Positions 19,867-29,160 are shown, counted from the first letter of the stretch. The stretch: DNA of 64,000 bases from Pontixanthobacter sp. CEM42 (GCF_017812015.1 NZ_JADQTN010000001.1:1094501-1158500); one strand, 5' to 3'. The notes: a model not told the origin generated them from the letters alone. Translations and numbers: made by a program.

Positions 19867-20033
19867 CACGCGCCCTTGCTTTTCGACATACGAATAGCAG
19901 CCAGCGAGAAAAACACCGCTCCAACGCCCATAAACACTGCGCCGCTAGACTGCCCTTCTCCGAAAGACAGATATGCACCGATTGCGACCGATAAGACCGC
20001 CGCAAAAAGTATCGCGAGAATGCCGCCATTCAT
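19866..20033 (-). CDS. 55-residue two-helix membrane peptide downstream of nuoE
   Basis: A small gene starting at the ATG at 20033, which overlaps the nuoE stop as TAATG. The peptide has two hydrophobic helices (about residues 4-22 and 31-46) joined by a short acidic loop, and a Lys-rich tail. It is a paralogue of the 61-residue protein encoded next. It shows no lipobox and no cleavable signal, so it should sit in the inner membrane with both ends on the same side. Unknown function. Confidence 0.75.
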   Translation of the reverse strand: MNGGILAILFAAVLSVAIGAYLSFGEGQSSGAVFMGVGAVFFSLAAIRMSKSKGA

Positions 20034-20701
20034 TACCAGTCTCCCCGATAATCGTGATTGGCGTCGACCATTTCTTTGAGCGTAGTCGGCCCGCCCGAAG
20101 GCTCGGATGTGTGACGACCGGGCTCTTGCGTGCCCTCTTTCGGCTCTTCGCCCGCAGCGAGTGCATCCAGCACCGCATCAAGGCGTTCGACGGTCAAATC
20201 TTCGTAATTGCCATCATTGATCTGAACCATTGGCGCAGTCGCGCAATTGCCCATGCATTCGACTTCGGTCAGCGTCCACAGGCCGTCTTCGGACACTTTG
20301 CCCTTCTCCATCCCGCGTTTCTTGCAGGCAGAGATAATGTCGTCCGATCCGCGTAGCATGCACGGCGTGGTGCCGCACACTTGCACGTGGAATTTACCCA
20401 CCGGAACAAGGTTATACATGAAATAGAAGGTCGCGACTTCGAGTACGCGAATAACCGGCACATCGATATAGGCAGCGACATATTCGATCACCGGCAGCGG
20501 CAACCAGCCCTGCGTATCGGTCTCCTCACCCACCTGGCGCTGCGCCAGATCGAGCAGCGGCATCACCGCCGATTTGGCGCGACCTTCAGGGTATTTGGCA
20601 ATATGCCAGTCCGCCTTCTTGGCGTTTTCTTTTGTCCAAGCAAAAGAGTCCCAGCGCTCGCGCAGTTCCGGCGTATCGGGTGCGATGTGACGATCAGCCA
20701 T
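20033..20701 (-). CDS. nuoE: NADH-quinone oxidoreductase subunit E
   Basis: A 222-residue thioredoxin-fold subunit with cluster N1a. The four [2Fe-2S] ligands are in VCGTTPCMLRG and ECMGNCATAP. After the Fe-S domain there is a polar extension of about 45 residues, usual in alphaproteobacterial NuoE. I chose the ATG at 20701 over a TTG at 20713; it overlaps the end of the upstream small exported-protein gene by eight bases. The stop overlaps the 55-residue gene. Confidence 0.96.
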   Translation of the reverse strand: MADRHIAPDTPELRERWDSFAWTKENAKKADWHIAKYPEGRAKSAVMPLLDLAQRQVGEETDTQGWLPLPVIEYVAAYIDVPVIRVLEVATFYFMYNLVPVGKFHVQVCGTTPCMLRGSDDIISACKKRGMEKGKVSEDGLWTLTEVECMGNCATAPMVQINDGNYEDLTVERLDAVLDALAAGEEPKEGTQEPGRHTSEPSGGPTTLKEMVDANHDYRGDW

Positions 20702-21044
20702 CGGAATGTCCAATCAGATCAGCGTTATGTAACGTAATCAACGAAATCTTCTCGCCTTTGAATGACAACGAAATACCGGGCGGAGTTCTACGCGAAACAC
20801 CTTTACAGCTCCACAATATGTAGACTGTGGACGGATCGCTTGCCCCACGAAACGGGCTGCGCGGCGTGCAAGACGCAAACTTCTCGAGCGCACCACGGCT
20901 CTCGCCGCTGGCAGATTTGGTGAAGTCGGAAACCTCCAGCTCGACCCCACCGACAATAGCTTCAACCAACCGCTCCGCAGCTGCAATTTGTGGATCAGAG
21001 CTATGTGCCACCGAAGTTAATATGAGAGCCGCGAGCAAACTCAC
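20694..21044 (-). CDS. Unknown exported protein inserted between nuoD and nuoE
   Basis: A 116-residue protein starting with GTG at 21044, overlapping the nuoD stop by four bases (GTGA). An N-terminal hydrophobic segment (residues 1-15) looks like a signal peptide with cleavage after Ala-His-Ser. The mature part has two Cys residues (in FASCTPR and LWSCKG) that could form a disulfide. No family recognised. Its stop overlaps nuoE by eight bases. Like the 130-residue gene between nuoH and nuoI, it adds an extracytoplasmic protein to the nuo series. Confidence 0.75.
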   Translation of the reverse strand: MSLLAALILTSVAHSSDPQIAAAERLVEAIVGGVELEVSDFTKSASGESRGALEKFASCTPRSPFRGASDPSTVYILWSCKGVSRRTPPGISLSFKGEKISLITLHNADLIGHSDG

Positions 21045-22252
21045 CGGTCACACTCCCCGAACACCACATCAATCGCGCCAAGAATCGCGGTGGCATCAGG
21101 CAGCATGTGGCCTTTGCTCATAAATTCCATAGCTTGCAGGTGGCTGAAGGCCGTCGGGCGGATTTTGCAGCGGTATGGTTTGTTGCTGCCGTCGCTCACC
21201 AGATAGACGCCAAACTCACCCTTGGGGCTTTCGGTCGCAACATAGACTTCGCCCGCCGGGACGTGGAAGCCCTCTGTGTAGAGTTTGAAGTGATGGATCA
21301 GCGCTTCCATGCTCTGCTTCATCTCGCCGCGTTTTGGCGGGGAGACTTTGCGATCATCGCTGGCAATCGGGCCTTCGGGCATTTCTGCGAGGCATTGCTT
21401 GATGATCTTCGCGCTCTCGTACACTTCCTTCACGCGAACCATGAAACGATCATAGCAATCGGAATTGGTGCCAACCGGAATGTCGAAATCCATCCGGTCA
21501 TACACTTCGTAAGGCTGCGATTTGCGCAGATCCCATGGAATACCCGCCGCACGGATCAGCGGGCCGGAGAAGCCCCAAGCCAGCGCATCTTCTTTGCTCA
21601 CCAGAGCGATATCGACATTGCGCTGTTTGAAGATGCGGTTGTCGATCACGAGGCTCATCGCATCGCCGAACAGTTCCGGCAGGCGGCCATCGACCCAGTC
21701 ACCAATATCGGTCAACAGCTTCAACGGCACATCCTGATGGACACCGCCGGGCCGGAAATACGCGCTGTGCATTCGTGCACCGGACGCGCGTTCGAAGAAG
21801 TTGAGGCAATCCTCGCGCAGCTCAAACACCCACAGATTCGGCGTCATCGCGCCGACATCCATCACATGCGCACCGATATTGAGCATGTGATTGCAGATGC
21901 GGGTCAGCTCGGCGAACAGCACGCGCAGATACTGCGCGCGCTCTGGCACTTCTATATTGAGCAACTTCTCAATCGCGAGCACATAGGAATGCTCCTGCGC
22001 GAGCGGCGAACAGTAATCGAGACGGTCGAAATAGGGCAGCGCCTGCAGATAGGTCTTATGCTCAATCAGCTTTTCAGTGCCGCGGTGAAGCAAGCCCACA
22101 TGCGGATCGACGCGCTCGATGATCTCGCCATCAAGCTCCATCACCATCCGCAAAACGCCGTGCGCCGCAGGGTGCTGGGGACCGAAATTGATCGTGTAGT
22201 TGGAGATGACTTCGCCGTCAGTGGTCAGCGATTCTTCGAGCTGCATGCTCAT
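21041..22252 (-). CDS. nuoD: NADH-quinone oxidoreductase subunit D
   Basis: A 403-residue subunit of the quinone-binding module, related to the large subunit of [NiFe] hydrogenases but without the metal-site cysteines. The N-terminal [12 protein letters not shown] loop near residues 23-34 holds the His that contacts quinone. Length is typical and there is no fusion to NuoC. It overlaps nuoC by four bases at its start. Confidence 0.97.
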   Translation of the reverse strand: MSMQLEESLTTDGEVISNYTINFGPQHPAAHGVLRMVMELDGEIIERVDPHVGLLHRGTEKLIEHKTYLQALPYFDRLDYCSPLAQEHSYVLAIEKLLNIEVPERAQYLRVLFAELTRICNHMLNIGAHVMDVGAMTPNLWVFELREDCLNFFERASGARMHSAYFRPGGVHQDVPLKLLTDIGDWVDGRLPELFGDAMSLVIDNRIFKQRNVDIALVSKEDALAWGFSGPLIRAAGIPWDLRKSQPYEVYDRMDFDIPVGTNSDCYDRFMVRVKEVYESAKIIKQCLAEMPEGPIASDDRKVSPPKRGEMKQSMEALIHHFKLYTEGFHVPAGEVYVATESPKGEFGVYLVSDGSNKPYRCKIRPTAFSHLQAMEFMSKGHMLPDATAILGAIDVVFGECDR

Positions 22253-22968
22253 TTCGCGTCTCCTGATGGTTTGGCGGCTTTCTTCGTCGCCTTTTTACCG
22301 GCGCCAGTGTCTTTCGGACTGTCCGTCGTTTTTGGCGTATCAACCGGTGGTTCTTCCGCCTTTTCATCGCCCGGAAGCACATACTCCGCACCTTCCCACG
22401 GGCTCATAAAGTCAAACTGGCGCAAATCCTGCGCGAGTTTGACCGGCTCATACACCACCCGCTTTTCCTCTTCGGAATAACGCAGCTCGGTGTAGCCGGT
22501 GAGCGGGAAGTCTTTGCGGAAGGGATGCCCTTCGAAACCGTAATCGGTCAGAATGCGGCGAAGATCGGTGTTGCCGTCGAACAGAACGCCATACATGTCG
22601 AACACTTCACGCTCGAGCCAGCCGGCATTGGGCCATAGCGTTGTGACGGTTGGCACAGCGGTGCTCTCGTCAGTCGAAAGCTTCACCATCAGACGGTGGT
22701 TCTTGGTGACTGACAGCAGCATATAAACGACTTCGAACCGCTCTGCACGATCCGGATAGTCGACACCGGCAATTTCCATAAGTTGCTGATACTGATGCTC
22801 GTCACGCAGTAAACGCAGCACATCTTCGATACTGTCGCGTTTAACCGTGAACAGCAACTCGCCATGCGCTTCGGCGGCATCAACCAGATGCACGCCCATC
22901 GCCTTCGAAAGCGTATCGAGCATACCATCATTGCTGGCATATTTCGGAGCGGAGTGAAGGACAGCCAT
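22249..22968 (-). CDS. nuoC: NADH-quinone oxidoreductase subunit C
   Basis: A 239-residue subunit of the peripheral arm. The family signature [17 protein letters not shown] is followed by [18 protein letters not shown]. After the conserved domain there is a Pro-, Lys- and Ala-rich tail of about 40 residues of low complexity. I chose the ATG at 22968, one base after the nuoB stop, over an in-frame TTG at 22980. Confidence 0.96.
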   Translation of the reverse strand: MAVLHSAPKYASNDGMLDTLSKAMGVHLVDAAEAHGELLFTVKRDSIEDVLRLLRDEHQYQQLMEIAGVDYPDRAERFEVVYMLLSVTKNHRLMVKLSTDESTAVPTVTTLWPNAGWLEREVFDMYGVLFDGNTDLRRILTDYGFEGHPFRKDFPLTGYTELRYSEEEKRVVYEPVKLAQDLRQFDFMSPWEGAEYVLPGDEKAEEPPVDTPKTTDSPKDTGAGKKATKKAAKPSGDAK

Positions 22969-22969
22969 C

Positions 22970-23542
22970 TTAGCGCTCAATCGTCCCGCTACGGCGGATT
23001 TTCCGCTGCAACTGCATCACACCGTAAAGCAGAGCTTCTGCTGTCGGAGGGCAGCCCGGAATGTAGATATCAACCGGCACAATCCGGTCACATCCGCGAA
23101 CTACGCTGTAGCTGTAGTGATAATAGCCACCGCCATTGGCACAGCTGCCCATCGAAATCACATATTTCGGGTTGGACATCTGATCGTACACTTTGCGCAG
23201 CGCCGGTGCCATCTTGTTGCACAGCGTACCGGCGACGATCATCACATCCGATTGACGCGGGGAAGCGCGCGGGGTCACACCAAACCGCTCCATATCATAG
23301 CGCGGCATGTTCACGTGGATCATCTCGACCGCACAGCATGCGAGGCCGAAAGTCATCCACCACAATGAACCGGTCCGCGCCCATTCAAACAGGTCCTCAG
23401 TGCTGGTGACAAGGAAACCCTTGTCATTCACTTCTGTTTGCAGCGCGTTGAAATAATCCGCGTCGGGCTGGCGAACTTCACCACCCTGTGCCGTCGGAAG
23501 CAGCGAGCTTTGCTCGGCTAAAGGTATCTGCTGATTGCTCAT
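22970..23542 (-). CDS. nuoB: NADH-quinone oxidoreductase subunit B
   Basis: A 190-residue subunit that carries cluster N2, the last Fe-S centre before quinone. The ligands are the tandem Cys pair in GLACCAVEM, the Cys in MGSCANGGG, and that in [11 protein letters not shown]. The N-terminal 35 residues are less conserved. The ATG at 23542 overlaps the nuoA stop (ATGA); a longer frame to 23569 lies inside nuoA. Confidence 0.97.
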   Translation of the reverse strand: MSNQQIPLAEQSSLLPTAQGGEVRQPDADYFNALQTEVNDKGFLVTSTEDLFEWARTGSLWWMTFGLACCAVEMIHVNMPRYDMERFGVTPRASPRQSDVMIVAGTLCNKMAPALRKVYDQMSNPKYVISMGSCANGGGYYHYSYSVVRGCDRIVPVDIYIPGCPPTAEALLYGVMQLQRKIRRSGTIER

Positions 23543-23937
23543 TCCCAATTCAGAGCCCCCATCTTCCATTCATAGGCAAGGCCAATGGCCAGAATGCCGA
23601 GGAATACCATCATTGCCGTCCAGCCAGCCCAGCCGGTGTATTCAAGGCTAACCGCCCAAGGAAACAGGAACGCTGCCTCAAGGTCGAACAGAATGAACGA
23701 AATCGCAACGAGATAGAAACGCACGTCGAACGGGCTGCGCGGGTCTTCGAAAGCGGGGAAGCCGCACTCATACTCGCTGTTCTTCTCGGTGGTCGGCTCG
23801 TGCACACCTGTAAGGCGCGAAACGCCCATTGGGAGAAACACAAAAAGCACCGAGATTCCCAATGCAATGAACATGAAGATCAGGATCGGAAGATATTCCA
23901 AGGGGTCGAACAAAGCGCCACACTCTATCAGCTTCAA
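23539..23937 (-). CDS. nuoA: NADH-quinone oxidoreductase subunit A (non-ATG start)
   Basis: A 132-residue (or slightly shorter) membrane subunit with three helices. The loop between helices 1 and 2 has the conserved [21 protein letters not shown] with its functional Cys. There is no ATG near the 5' end: the frame can begin at TTG 23937 or at TTG 23913, the latter giving an N-terminus closer to relatives. It is the first gene of the nuo operon, preceded by an inverted repeat at 23990-24023. Confidence 0.92.
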   Translation of the reverse strand: MKLIECGALFDPLEYLPILIFMFIALGISVLFVFLPMGVSRLTGVHEPTTEKNSEYECGFPAFEDPRSPFDVRFYLVAISFILFDLEAAFLFPWAVSLEYTGWAGWTAMMVFLGILAIGLAYEWKMGALNWE

Positions 23938-23989
23938 AAGATAAGCCGCGCCCTAGTCCTCTGCCCCGCGCTTCGCAAGGGGGCATAAG

Positions 23990-24023
23990 GTGCAAAATTG
24001 GCGAAAACCCGTGCGTTTTGCAC
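23990..24023. repeat. 8-bp inverted repeat upstream of nuoA
   Basis: GTGCAAAA at 23990-23997 is repeated in inverted form as TTTTGCAC at 24016-24023, with 18 bases between. It lies in the 92-base gap between the end of the lipoprotein gene and nuoA. It could be an operator for the nuo promoter or a weak terminator of the upstream operon; I cannot tell which. Confidence 0.4.
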
Positions 24024-24029
24024 AATGTG

Positions 24030-25331
24030 TCAATCGAGCGGCAGTCGTCGTATTTGAGTCGGGATTGGCGGTTTGTCCGGAATGAGGGCGCCGCCTTTGC
24101 CAAAACGGTCCCATTGGCCGTTCGCGACGTAGTACAGCGCACCGTCGTGAATGCTACCACCAAGCGGCTCGGTCCAAGCAGGATGGGCCTGCTCCAGAAC
24201 TGTGAGATTGGTCGCGCTCATTCCATCTGGCGATAATTCTATCGAGACAATCCGCATTGGATTGGTTCCATTCTGGACAGCTATCAGCCGGTTGCCATAC
24301 CGCCAAAGCCCGTCAATGCCGTCTAGAATCATTGGGGCTTGTGCCGACAGCCGGTGAACCGACATGGTCTGAAAATCAAACACGCCGATACCGTAACGAT
24401 AATCGCTGATGTAGAGTTTGCTACTATCGATACTCGTGGCCAGACCCTGCGGCGAACGAAATTGTCCGGGCTCAATCAAAGTGTTTATGTAGCGGTACGA
24501 TGGCTCTGCAAAATACACGCCTCCACCTACTGGATCACTGAAATATGCAGTGCCACTATCGGCAACTGTCACGTCGGAAAGATTGACGTCTTCCGGTGCG
24601 CGCAGCCGGGAAATTGTCGTCGTTTCGGCGTGCCGCTCCGTATGGTAGGCGCCGACATGGTAGGCACCTTCTTTCGGCGTCATTCCAAGGGCTCCGGCTG
24701 CAATCCAGCGATGTGTACCCGACGGATCAAATGCTATCCCGCTTAAGCTCTGTGGTTCCAATCTTCCATTTCTGGACAGATCTTTTACGCCCCACGAGCC
24801 ATCGGCGCTTTGTCGGTGGAGTTTTCGCGAAACAACCGAGGTGGCGTCGAGTAAACCTGTCTGTGGATCAATCGCGACGCCCTCCACCAAGAGGGCATCG
24901 GCAGGGATGGTAGCCGCCAAGGAGCTTGCGGCAATTGGACCAGAATTCCGGTCCAGCATACTGCCCAGCTTTGCGGCAATAGCGGTATCACCTGCCATTT
25001 CCAGGATTTGCGCGCGCGCCGCATCGCTGAACGAGTAGCCCCTTTCGGCAAGCCACATCGCTTCTTTCACGGCACCGGCGATGTTCTTGGCTCCGGCATG
25101 ATGTCGAAGCAGCCTCAGCCGGACCGAAGAGCTATCCGGAAACGCTTCCGCCAATTCCTGCAGGCCCGCTAGGTCGGCAATCTTGCCCGTTTCAGCATCA
25201 ACTTTGCGCCAGACAGAGGCGGGCGAAACCGTCGAACCCGCGCCTGCGGCCGAAACCGGCTTAGGCGGCGGTGCGTAGGCGCATGCTGACAGCAGCAATA
25301 CGCCTGCGATGCCTGCCGCCGCACGCATCAT
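24030..25331 (-). CDS. Lipoprotein with six-bladed beta-propeller (SMP-30-like)
   Basis: A 433-residue protein with a lipoprotein signal: hydrophobic stretch then LLSAC, modified Cys at residue 17. Residues about 125-425 contain repeated short strand motifs (SGIAFDPSG, GLATSIDSSKLYISD, DGIDGLWRYGNRLIAV, GSIHDGALYYVANGQWD) typical of NHL/SMP-30/gluconolactonase propellers. It should sit on the periplasmic face of an outer or inner membrane. The start overlaps the stop of the aldehyde dehydrogenase gene by four bases, so the two are one operon; the substrate is not evident. Confidence 0.8.
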   Translation of the reverse strand: MMRAAAGIAGVLLLSACAYAPPPKPVSAAGAGSTVSPASVWRKVDAETGKIADLAGLQELAEAFPDSSSVRLRLLRHHAGAKNIAGAVKEAMWLAERGYSFSDAARAQILEMAGDTAIAAKLGSMLDRNSGPIAASSLAATIPADALLVEGVAIDPQTGLLDATSVVSRKLHRQSADGSWGVKDLSRNGRLEPQSLSGIAFDPSGTHRWIAAGALGMTPKEGAYHVGAYHTERHAETTTISRLRAPEDVNLSDVTVADSGTAYFSDPVGGGVYFAEPSYRYINTLIEPGQFRSPQGLATSIDSSKLYISDYRYGIGVFDFQTMSVHRLSAQAPMILDGIDGLWRYGNRLIAVQNGTNPMRIVSIELSPDGMSATNLTVLEQAHPAWTEPLGGSIHDGALYYVANGQWDRFGKGGALIPDKPPIPTQIRRLPLD

Positions 25332-26758
25332 TTCAGTTGCGTCGCAATCGCTTTCTTGGTGGCTTTGCCATAGGGCGGCTTGAAGCCCGCCAGTTTCGCC
25401 ACATCGATCTTGGGTTGCTGATAGACCGACCGCGCGTGGCTGAACTCTTTGAAGCCTTCCGGCCCATGATAGGAACCGATGCCCGAGGGTCCGACACCGC
25501 CAAACGGCAGATCATCCATCGAGATATGGAAGATCACGTCGTTCACAGTCACCCCGCCGGAAACTGTTTGTTTCAAGACCTGCTCGCGCTCGCCGCTGTC
25601 CTCGCCGAAGTAATACAAGCCAAGCGGGCGATCGTTCTGGTTCACATAATTAATCGCCTCGCCAACATCCTTGTAGGTTTTGACGGGCAGCACAGGGCCG
25701 AAAATCTCTTCCTGCATCGCTTCCATATCGTCGGTGACGTTGCGAAGGATCGTCAGCGGCATCTTGCGGCCGTTGGAGTTGGAGAAGTCTTCATCTGCCG
25801 GATTGACCTCAATCACATCCGCACCCTTCGCCTTTGCGTCCGCTACCATGCCTTGCAGTCGGTCAAAATGGCGGTCGGTGACGACAGAGGCATAGTCCTC
25901 ATTGTCGAGCAATGTCGGGTATTGTTCGTGTACGCCAAGCTGGACGCCAGCGATGGCAGCCTCTTCCTTGTCTTCGGGTACGATCATGTAATCGGGCGCA
26001 AGGCATATCTGCCCGGCGTTCATCATTTTACCCATCGCTACGCGCGAACCGGCTTTTTCCAGATCAGCGCTACGCCCCAAAATGACCGGTGATTTGCCGC
26101 CAAGTTCAAGCGTTACAGGCACTAGGTTTCGGCCCGCAGCTTCCATCACTTTGCGACCCGTTGCGGTCGAACCGGTAAACAGCAGATGATCGAATTGCAG
26201 TGATGAGAACGCCTGAGCCACTTCGGGGCTACCGGTAATGACCGCGACTTCATCTTGCGAGAAATATTCGCCGACCAGTTTTTCCATCATTGCCGAAGTC
26301 GCTTCAGTGAACTCCGAAGGCTTGATCATCGCGCGGTTGCCGGCGGCCAAAATCTGCATCAGCGGATTGAATGTCAGTTGAACCGGGAAATTCCACGGAC
26401 TGAGAATACCGACAACACCTTTGGGCTCGTAACGAACCTCTGCCTTAGCGCCCAGCAAGCCCAGCGGAAACGTAACCTTACGCTTGTCAGCCTTGGACCA
26501 TTTGTCGATGTGCTTGAGGCAATATTTGCCGAAATTCACCGAGCTGACGATATCGGTCATCATGCCCATATCTACGCTGCGATTACCGAAATCGGCGCTC
26601 ATCGCTTTGCACAACTCTTCGCCGTGATCTTTTACCAAAGACATGGCGCGTTTGATGCGATCTTTGCGCACGCTGATATCTTCCGGGCGCGCGGCGGTGA
26701 AAGCATCGCGCTGCAGTTTCAGGATTGCTTCCATTTCAGCTTTTTTGTCGGCGGCCAT
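25328..26758 (-). CDS. calB: Aldehyde dehydrogenase, coniferyl-aldehyde-dehydrogenase type
   Basis: A 476-residue NAD(P)-dependent aldehyde dehydrogenase of the short class-3 type without the N-terminal extension of class 1 enzymes. The catalytic Cys is in NAGQICLAPDY and the general-base Glu in LELGGKSP; the cofactor loop is FTGSTATGRKV. The FGPVLPVKTY and DDLPFGGVGPSG segments and the overall length fit coniferyl aldehyde dehydrogenases. I chose the ATG at 26758, with GGAGAG eight to nine bases upstream, over one at 26773. It overlaps the propeller lipoprotein and is divergent from the thiolase gene. The symbol is tentative. Confidence 0.85.
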   Translation of the reverse strand: MAADKKAEMEAILKLQRDAFTAARPEDISVRKDRIKRAMSLVKDHGEELCKAMSADFGNRSVDMGMMTDIVSSVNFGKYCLKHIDKWSKADKRKVTFPLGLLGAKAEVRYEPKGVVGILSPWNFPVQLTFNPLMQILAAGNRAMIKPSEFTEATSAMMEKLVGEYFSQDEVAVITGSPEVAQAFSSLQFDHLLFTGSTATGRKVMEAAGRNLVPVTLELGGKSPVILGRSADLEKAGSRVAMGKMMNAGQICLAPDYMIVPEDKEEAAIAGVQLGVHEQYPTLLDNEDYASVVTDRHFDRLQGMVADAKAKGADVIEVNPADEDFSNSNGRKMPLTILRNVTDDMEAMQEEIFGPVLPVKTYKDVGEAINYVNQNDRPLGLYYFGEDSGEREQVLKQTVSGGVTVNDVIFHISMDDLPFGGVGPSGIGSYHGPEGFKEFSHARSVYQQPKIDVAKLAGFKPPYGKATKKAIATQLK

Positions 26759-26938
26759 TATGTCTCTCTCCATTGGTATCTATTTGCCACCGATTGTCGC
26801 GGAGTGTGCAGCGAATGACAAGCCCGAATGACCACGCTGACTTGCAAAGTGAATCCGTCGCATAGCTATGTCGATTGATTTTGATGCGCTGCAACATTAG
26901 GTCACTTGGCAACGATACCCCTAACTGGAAAGCATCCC

Positions 26939-28135
26939 ATGACCCAATTCTCTGCCGCCGACCCAATTGTTATCTTGTCCTATGCCCGTACACCGATGGG
27001 TAGCATGCAAGGCGCATTGTCCGATGCGTCGGCAACAGAACTGGGCGCGACAGCGGTGAAGGCTGCGGTGGAGCGCTCGGGCGTATCGGGCGATGCAATT
27101 GACCGCATCTACATGGGCTGCGTGCTTCCTGCCGGTTTGGGTCAAGCCCCTGCCCGCCAAGCTGCGTTGAAGGCTGGTCTGCCAAAGTCAGTTCAAGCCA
27201 CCACAGTCAACAAGGTCTGCGGTTCGGGCATGCAAACGGTCATCATGGGCGCAGAGGCTCTGGCTGCTGGTTCCATCGACACGGCAATCGCAGGCGGTAT
27301 GGAGAGCATGACCAATGCGCCGTACCTGCTCAAGAAGCACCGCTCGGGCGCGCGGATCGGGCATGACACTGCCTATGATCATATGTTCCTAGACGGCCTT
27401 GAGGATGCTTACGAAGAAGGCCGCGCAATGGGCACCTTCGCTCAGGATACCGCCAACGAATATCAACTGACTCGTGAGGAAATGGACGAGTACTCGATCG
27501 AGTCGCTTCGCCGCGCCAATGCTGCCATCGAAAGCGGCGCGTTTGCCGACGAAGTTGTTCCGGTGACGATCAGTACCCGCCGCGGCGACACAGTGGTCGA
27601 CACCGACGAAGCTCCAGGTCGCGGTTGTCCGGATAAGATCCCGACACTTCGCCCCGCTTTCGCCAAGGATGGGACGATCACAGCAGCCACTTCGAGCTCG
27701 ATTTCGGACGGTGCTGCCGCGGTTGTTCTGACTCGCAAGAGTGTTGCTGAAGAAAAAGGTCAGGAAGCGGTTGCCACCATCGTCGCGACCGCCGCTCACG
27801 CTCAGGAGCCTTCAGAGTTCACCATCGCGCCAATCGGGGCGATCAATTCTGTCTTGGAAAAAGCTGGCTGGTCCACTGACGATGTCGATATCTGGGAAGT
27901 CAACGAGGCCTTCGCATGTGTTGCCATGTTCGCGATGCGCGACATCGGCATCCCGCATGACAAGATCAATATCAACGGCGGCGGCACGGCTCTGGGACAC
28001 CCCATCGGCGCCAGCGGGACACGGATCATCGTGACCTTGCTCAATGCTCTGAAGAAGCAGGGTAAGACGCGCGGCGTGGCAAGCTTGTGCATCGGTGGCG
28101 GAGAAGCAACCGCTATCGCTGTCGAAATGGCCTAA
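26939..28135 (+). CDS. Acetyl-CoA C-acetyltransferase (thiolase)
   Basis: A 398-residue thiolase that condenses or cleaves acyl-CoA in fatty-acid breakdown or acetoacetyl-CoA formation. The acyl-accepting Cys is in NKVCGSGMQTV, the catalytic His in GGGTALGHPIGASG, and the second Cys in LCIGGGEATA. Length and motifs fit the biosynthetic/degradative thiolase II group. The ATG at 26939 follows GGAAAG at good spacing; an upstream TTG at 26906 is less likely. It is divergent from the aldehyde dehydrogenase gene across about 180 bases that should hold both promoters. Confidence 0.92.
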   Translation: MTQFSAADPIVILSYARTPMGSMQGALSDASATELGATAVKAAVERSGVSGDAIDRIYMGCVLPAGLGQAPARQAALKAGLPKSVQATTVNKVCGSGMQTVIMGAEALAAGSIDTAIAGGMESMTNAPYLLKKHRSGARIGHDTAYDHMFLDGLEDAYEEGRAMGTFAQDTANEYQLTREEMDEYSIESLRRANAAIESGAFADEVVPVTISTRRGDTVVDTDEAPGRGCPDKIPTLRPAFAKDGTITAATSSSISDGAAAVVLTRKSVAEEKGQEAVATIVATAAHAQEPSEFTIAPIGAINSVLEKAGWSTDDVDIWEVNEAFACVAMFAMRDIGIPHDKININGGGTALGHPIGASGTRIIVTLLNALKKQGKTRGVASLCIGGGEATAIAVEMA

Positions 28136-28216
28136 GAACCAGCCACTTACGGTTTTGATTCGGATACCGGACTGATTGGTGGTACCTAGCGCGCTTCGTT
28201 TCATGGAGGGAATATT

Positions 28217-28615
28217 ATGAAAAAACTGATCGTACTCGCTAGCTGTGTCGCTCTTGCTGCTTGCTCAAAAGGTGAAGCCCCTGCTGAGCCTGATGCCGAA
28301 GTGACCGCAGAGGCACCTGCTGAAGAAGAAAGCATGGCGGGAACCTATGATGCGACCTATCCCGATGGCACCAAGCGCACCACCACCATCGACGCCGACG
28401 GCAACTTTGTGAACTATGATGGTGAAACAGAAGTTGGCCGCGGTACGGTTGCAATGGTCAACGATCAAACCTGCTTCAACTCGGCTGAAGAAGGCTCTGC
28501 TCCTGTATGCTATACCGATGGCGAACCAGCCGAAGACGGCAGCTGGGTAGCGACCGCTGATGACGGCACCGAAGTGACTGTTATGAAGCGCGCTGAGGAA
28601 GCTGCTGCTGAATAA
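28217..28615 (+). CDS. Small acidic lipoprotein
   Basis: A 132-residue protein with a clear lipoprotein signal peptide: Lys-Lys, hydrophobic core, lipobox LAAC, Cys at residue 16. The mature N-terminus is rich in Glu, Ala and Pro, followed by a beta-rich domain with a Cys pair (TCFNS and VCYTD). It resembles small hypothetical lipoproteins of sphingomonads; function unknown. GGAGGG precedes the ATG. A strong terminator follows at 28638-28667. Confidence 0.85.
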   Translation: MKKLIVLASCVALAACSKGEAPAEPDAEVTAEAPAEEESMAGTYDATYPDGTKRTTTIDADGNFVNYDGETEVGRGTVAMVNDQTCFNSAEEGSAPVCYTDGEPAEDGSWVATADDGTEVTVMKRAEEAAAE

Positions 28616-28637
28616 GCTAGCGCTTCAACCACCTACG

Positions 28638-28667
28638 AAAAGGGCGGCACTTTTGCCGCCCTTTTTT
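28638..28667 (+). terminator. Rho-independent terminator, probably two-way
   Basis: A perfect 12-bp stem (AAAAGGGCGGCA and its complement) around a 4-base loop, followed by a T run. It ends the small lipoprotein gene. Because the left arm begins with A residues, the minus-strand transcript also ends in U residues, so it can serve the SH3 gene, which starts at 29160 and ends at 28693. Confidence 0.9.
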
Positions 28668-28692
28668 GTGCTTTAACGATTGAAACAGAACC

Positions 28693-29160
28693 CTACGGTT
28701 CACCCGCGCCCCATATCCTGTTTTGCTTGATCCAGCCCTCTCGGCCGCCCACGTCGAACTCGCACCATCCGGCTGAACAATTGCCAAGCGAACCGACAAC
28801 ACCAACGGCCGCGTTCCACTTCAGTTTGCCAGTATCAGCGGGCGCATCACGCATCGCCGCCACGCCTTCTCCGACAACAACAGCACCGCGATTGGCGCTG
28901 AGCAGGTTGCCGCTGACCCAACCTTCAGTCCCTTCGGAATCGCGCACAAGACGCCAACCTTCAGCCACGCGCACGACCTTCACCGGCAATCCGTCACGCT
29001 TATAAACCCACTCGATCTTATACTCACGGCTGGGTCCGACACGCATGTTCAGTTCCGACGTGTCGATGGTAGCCCAATACGGCGTTTCGCGCTTTTGCGC
29101 TTGCCCAGGAACGGACACCAAAGCTGCGACCATAATGATAGGGAGAATCCGAAACTTCAT
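28693..29160 (-). CDS. Exported SH3-domain protein
   Basis: A 155-residue protein with a signal peptide (residues 1-21, ending PGQAQ). Residues about 35-95 fit the bacterial SH3 fold: ELNMRVGPSREYKIEW, then a VVRVAEGWRLVRD strand and EGWVSGNLL. A second partial SH3-like segment follows (AMRDAPADTGKLKW to GREGWIKQ). Such proteins usually bind peptidoglycan or envelope partners. It is divergent from the hydroxyacid dehydrogenase gene. Confidence 0.85.
   Translation of the reverse strand: MKFRILPIIMVAALVSVPGQAQKRETPYWATIDTSELNMRVGPSREYKIEWVYKRDGLPVKVVRVAEGWRLVRDSEGTEGWVSGNLLSANRGAVVVGEGVAAMRDAPADTGKLKWNAAVGVVGSLGNCSAGWCEFDVGGREGWIKQNRIWGAGEP

Noticed and set aside
21107-22480. 457-codon plus-strand frame opposite nuoD and nuoC
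   Set aside because: Lies antisense to two conserved genes whose protein motifs are intact; the translated sequence is low in hydrophobic order and rich in His and Arg, as expected for a shadow frame.
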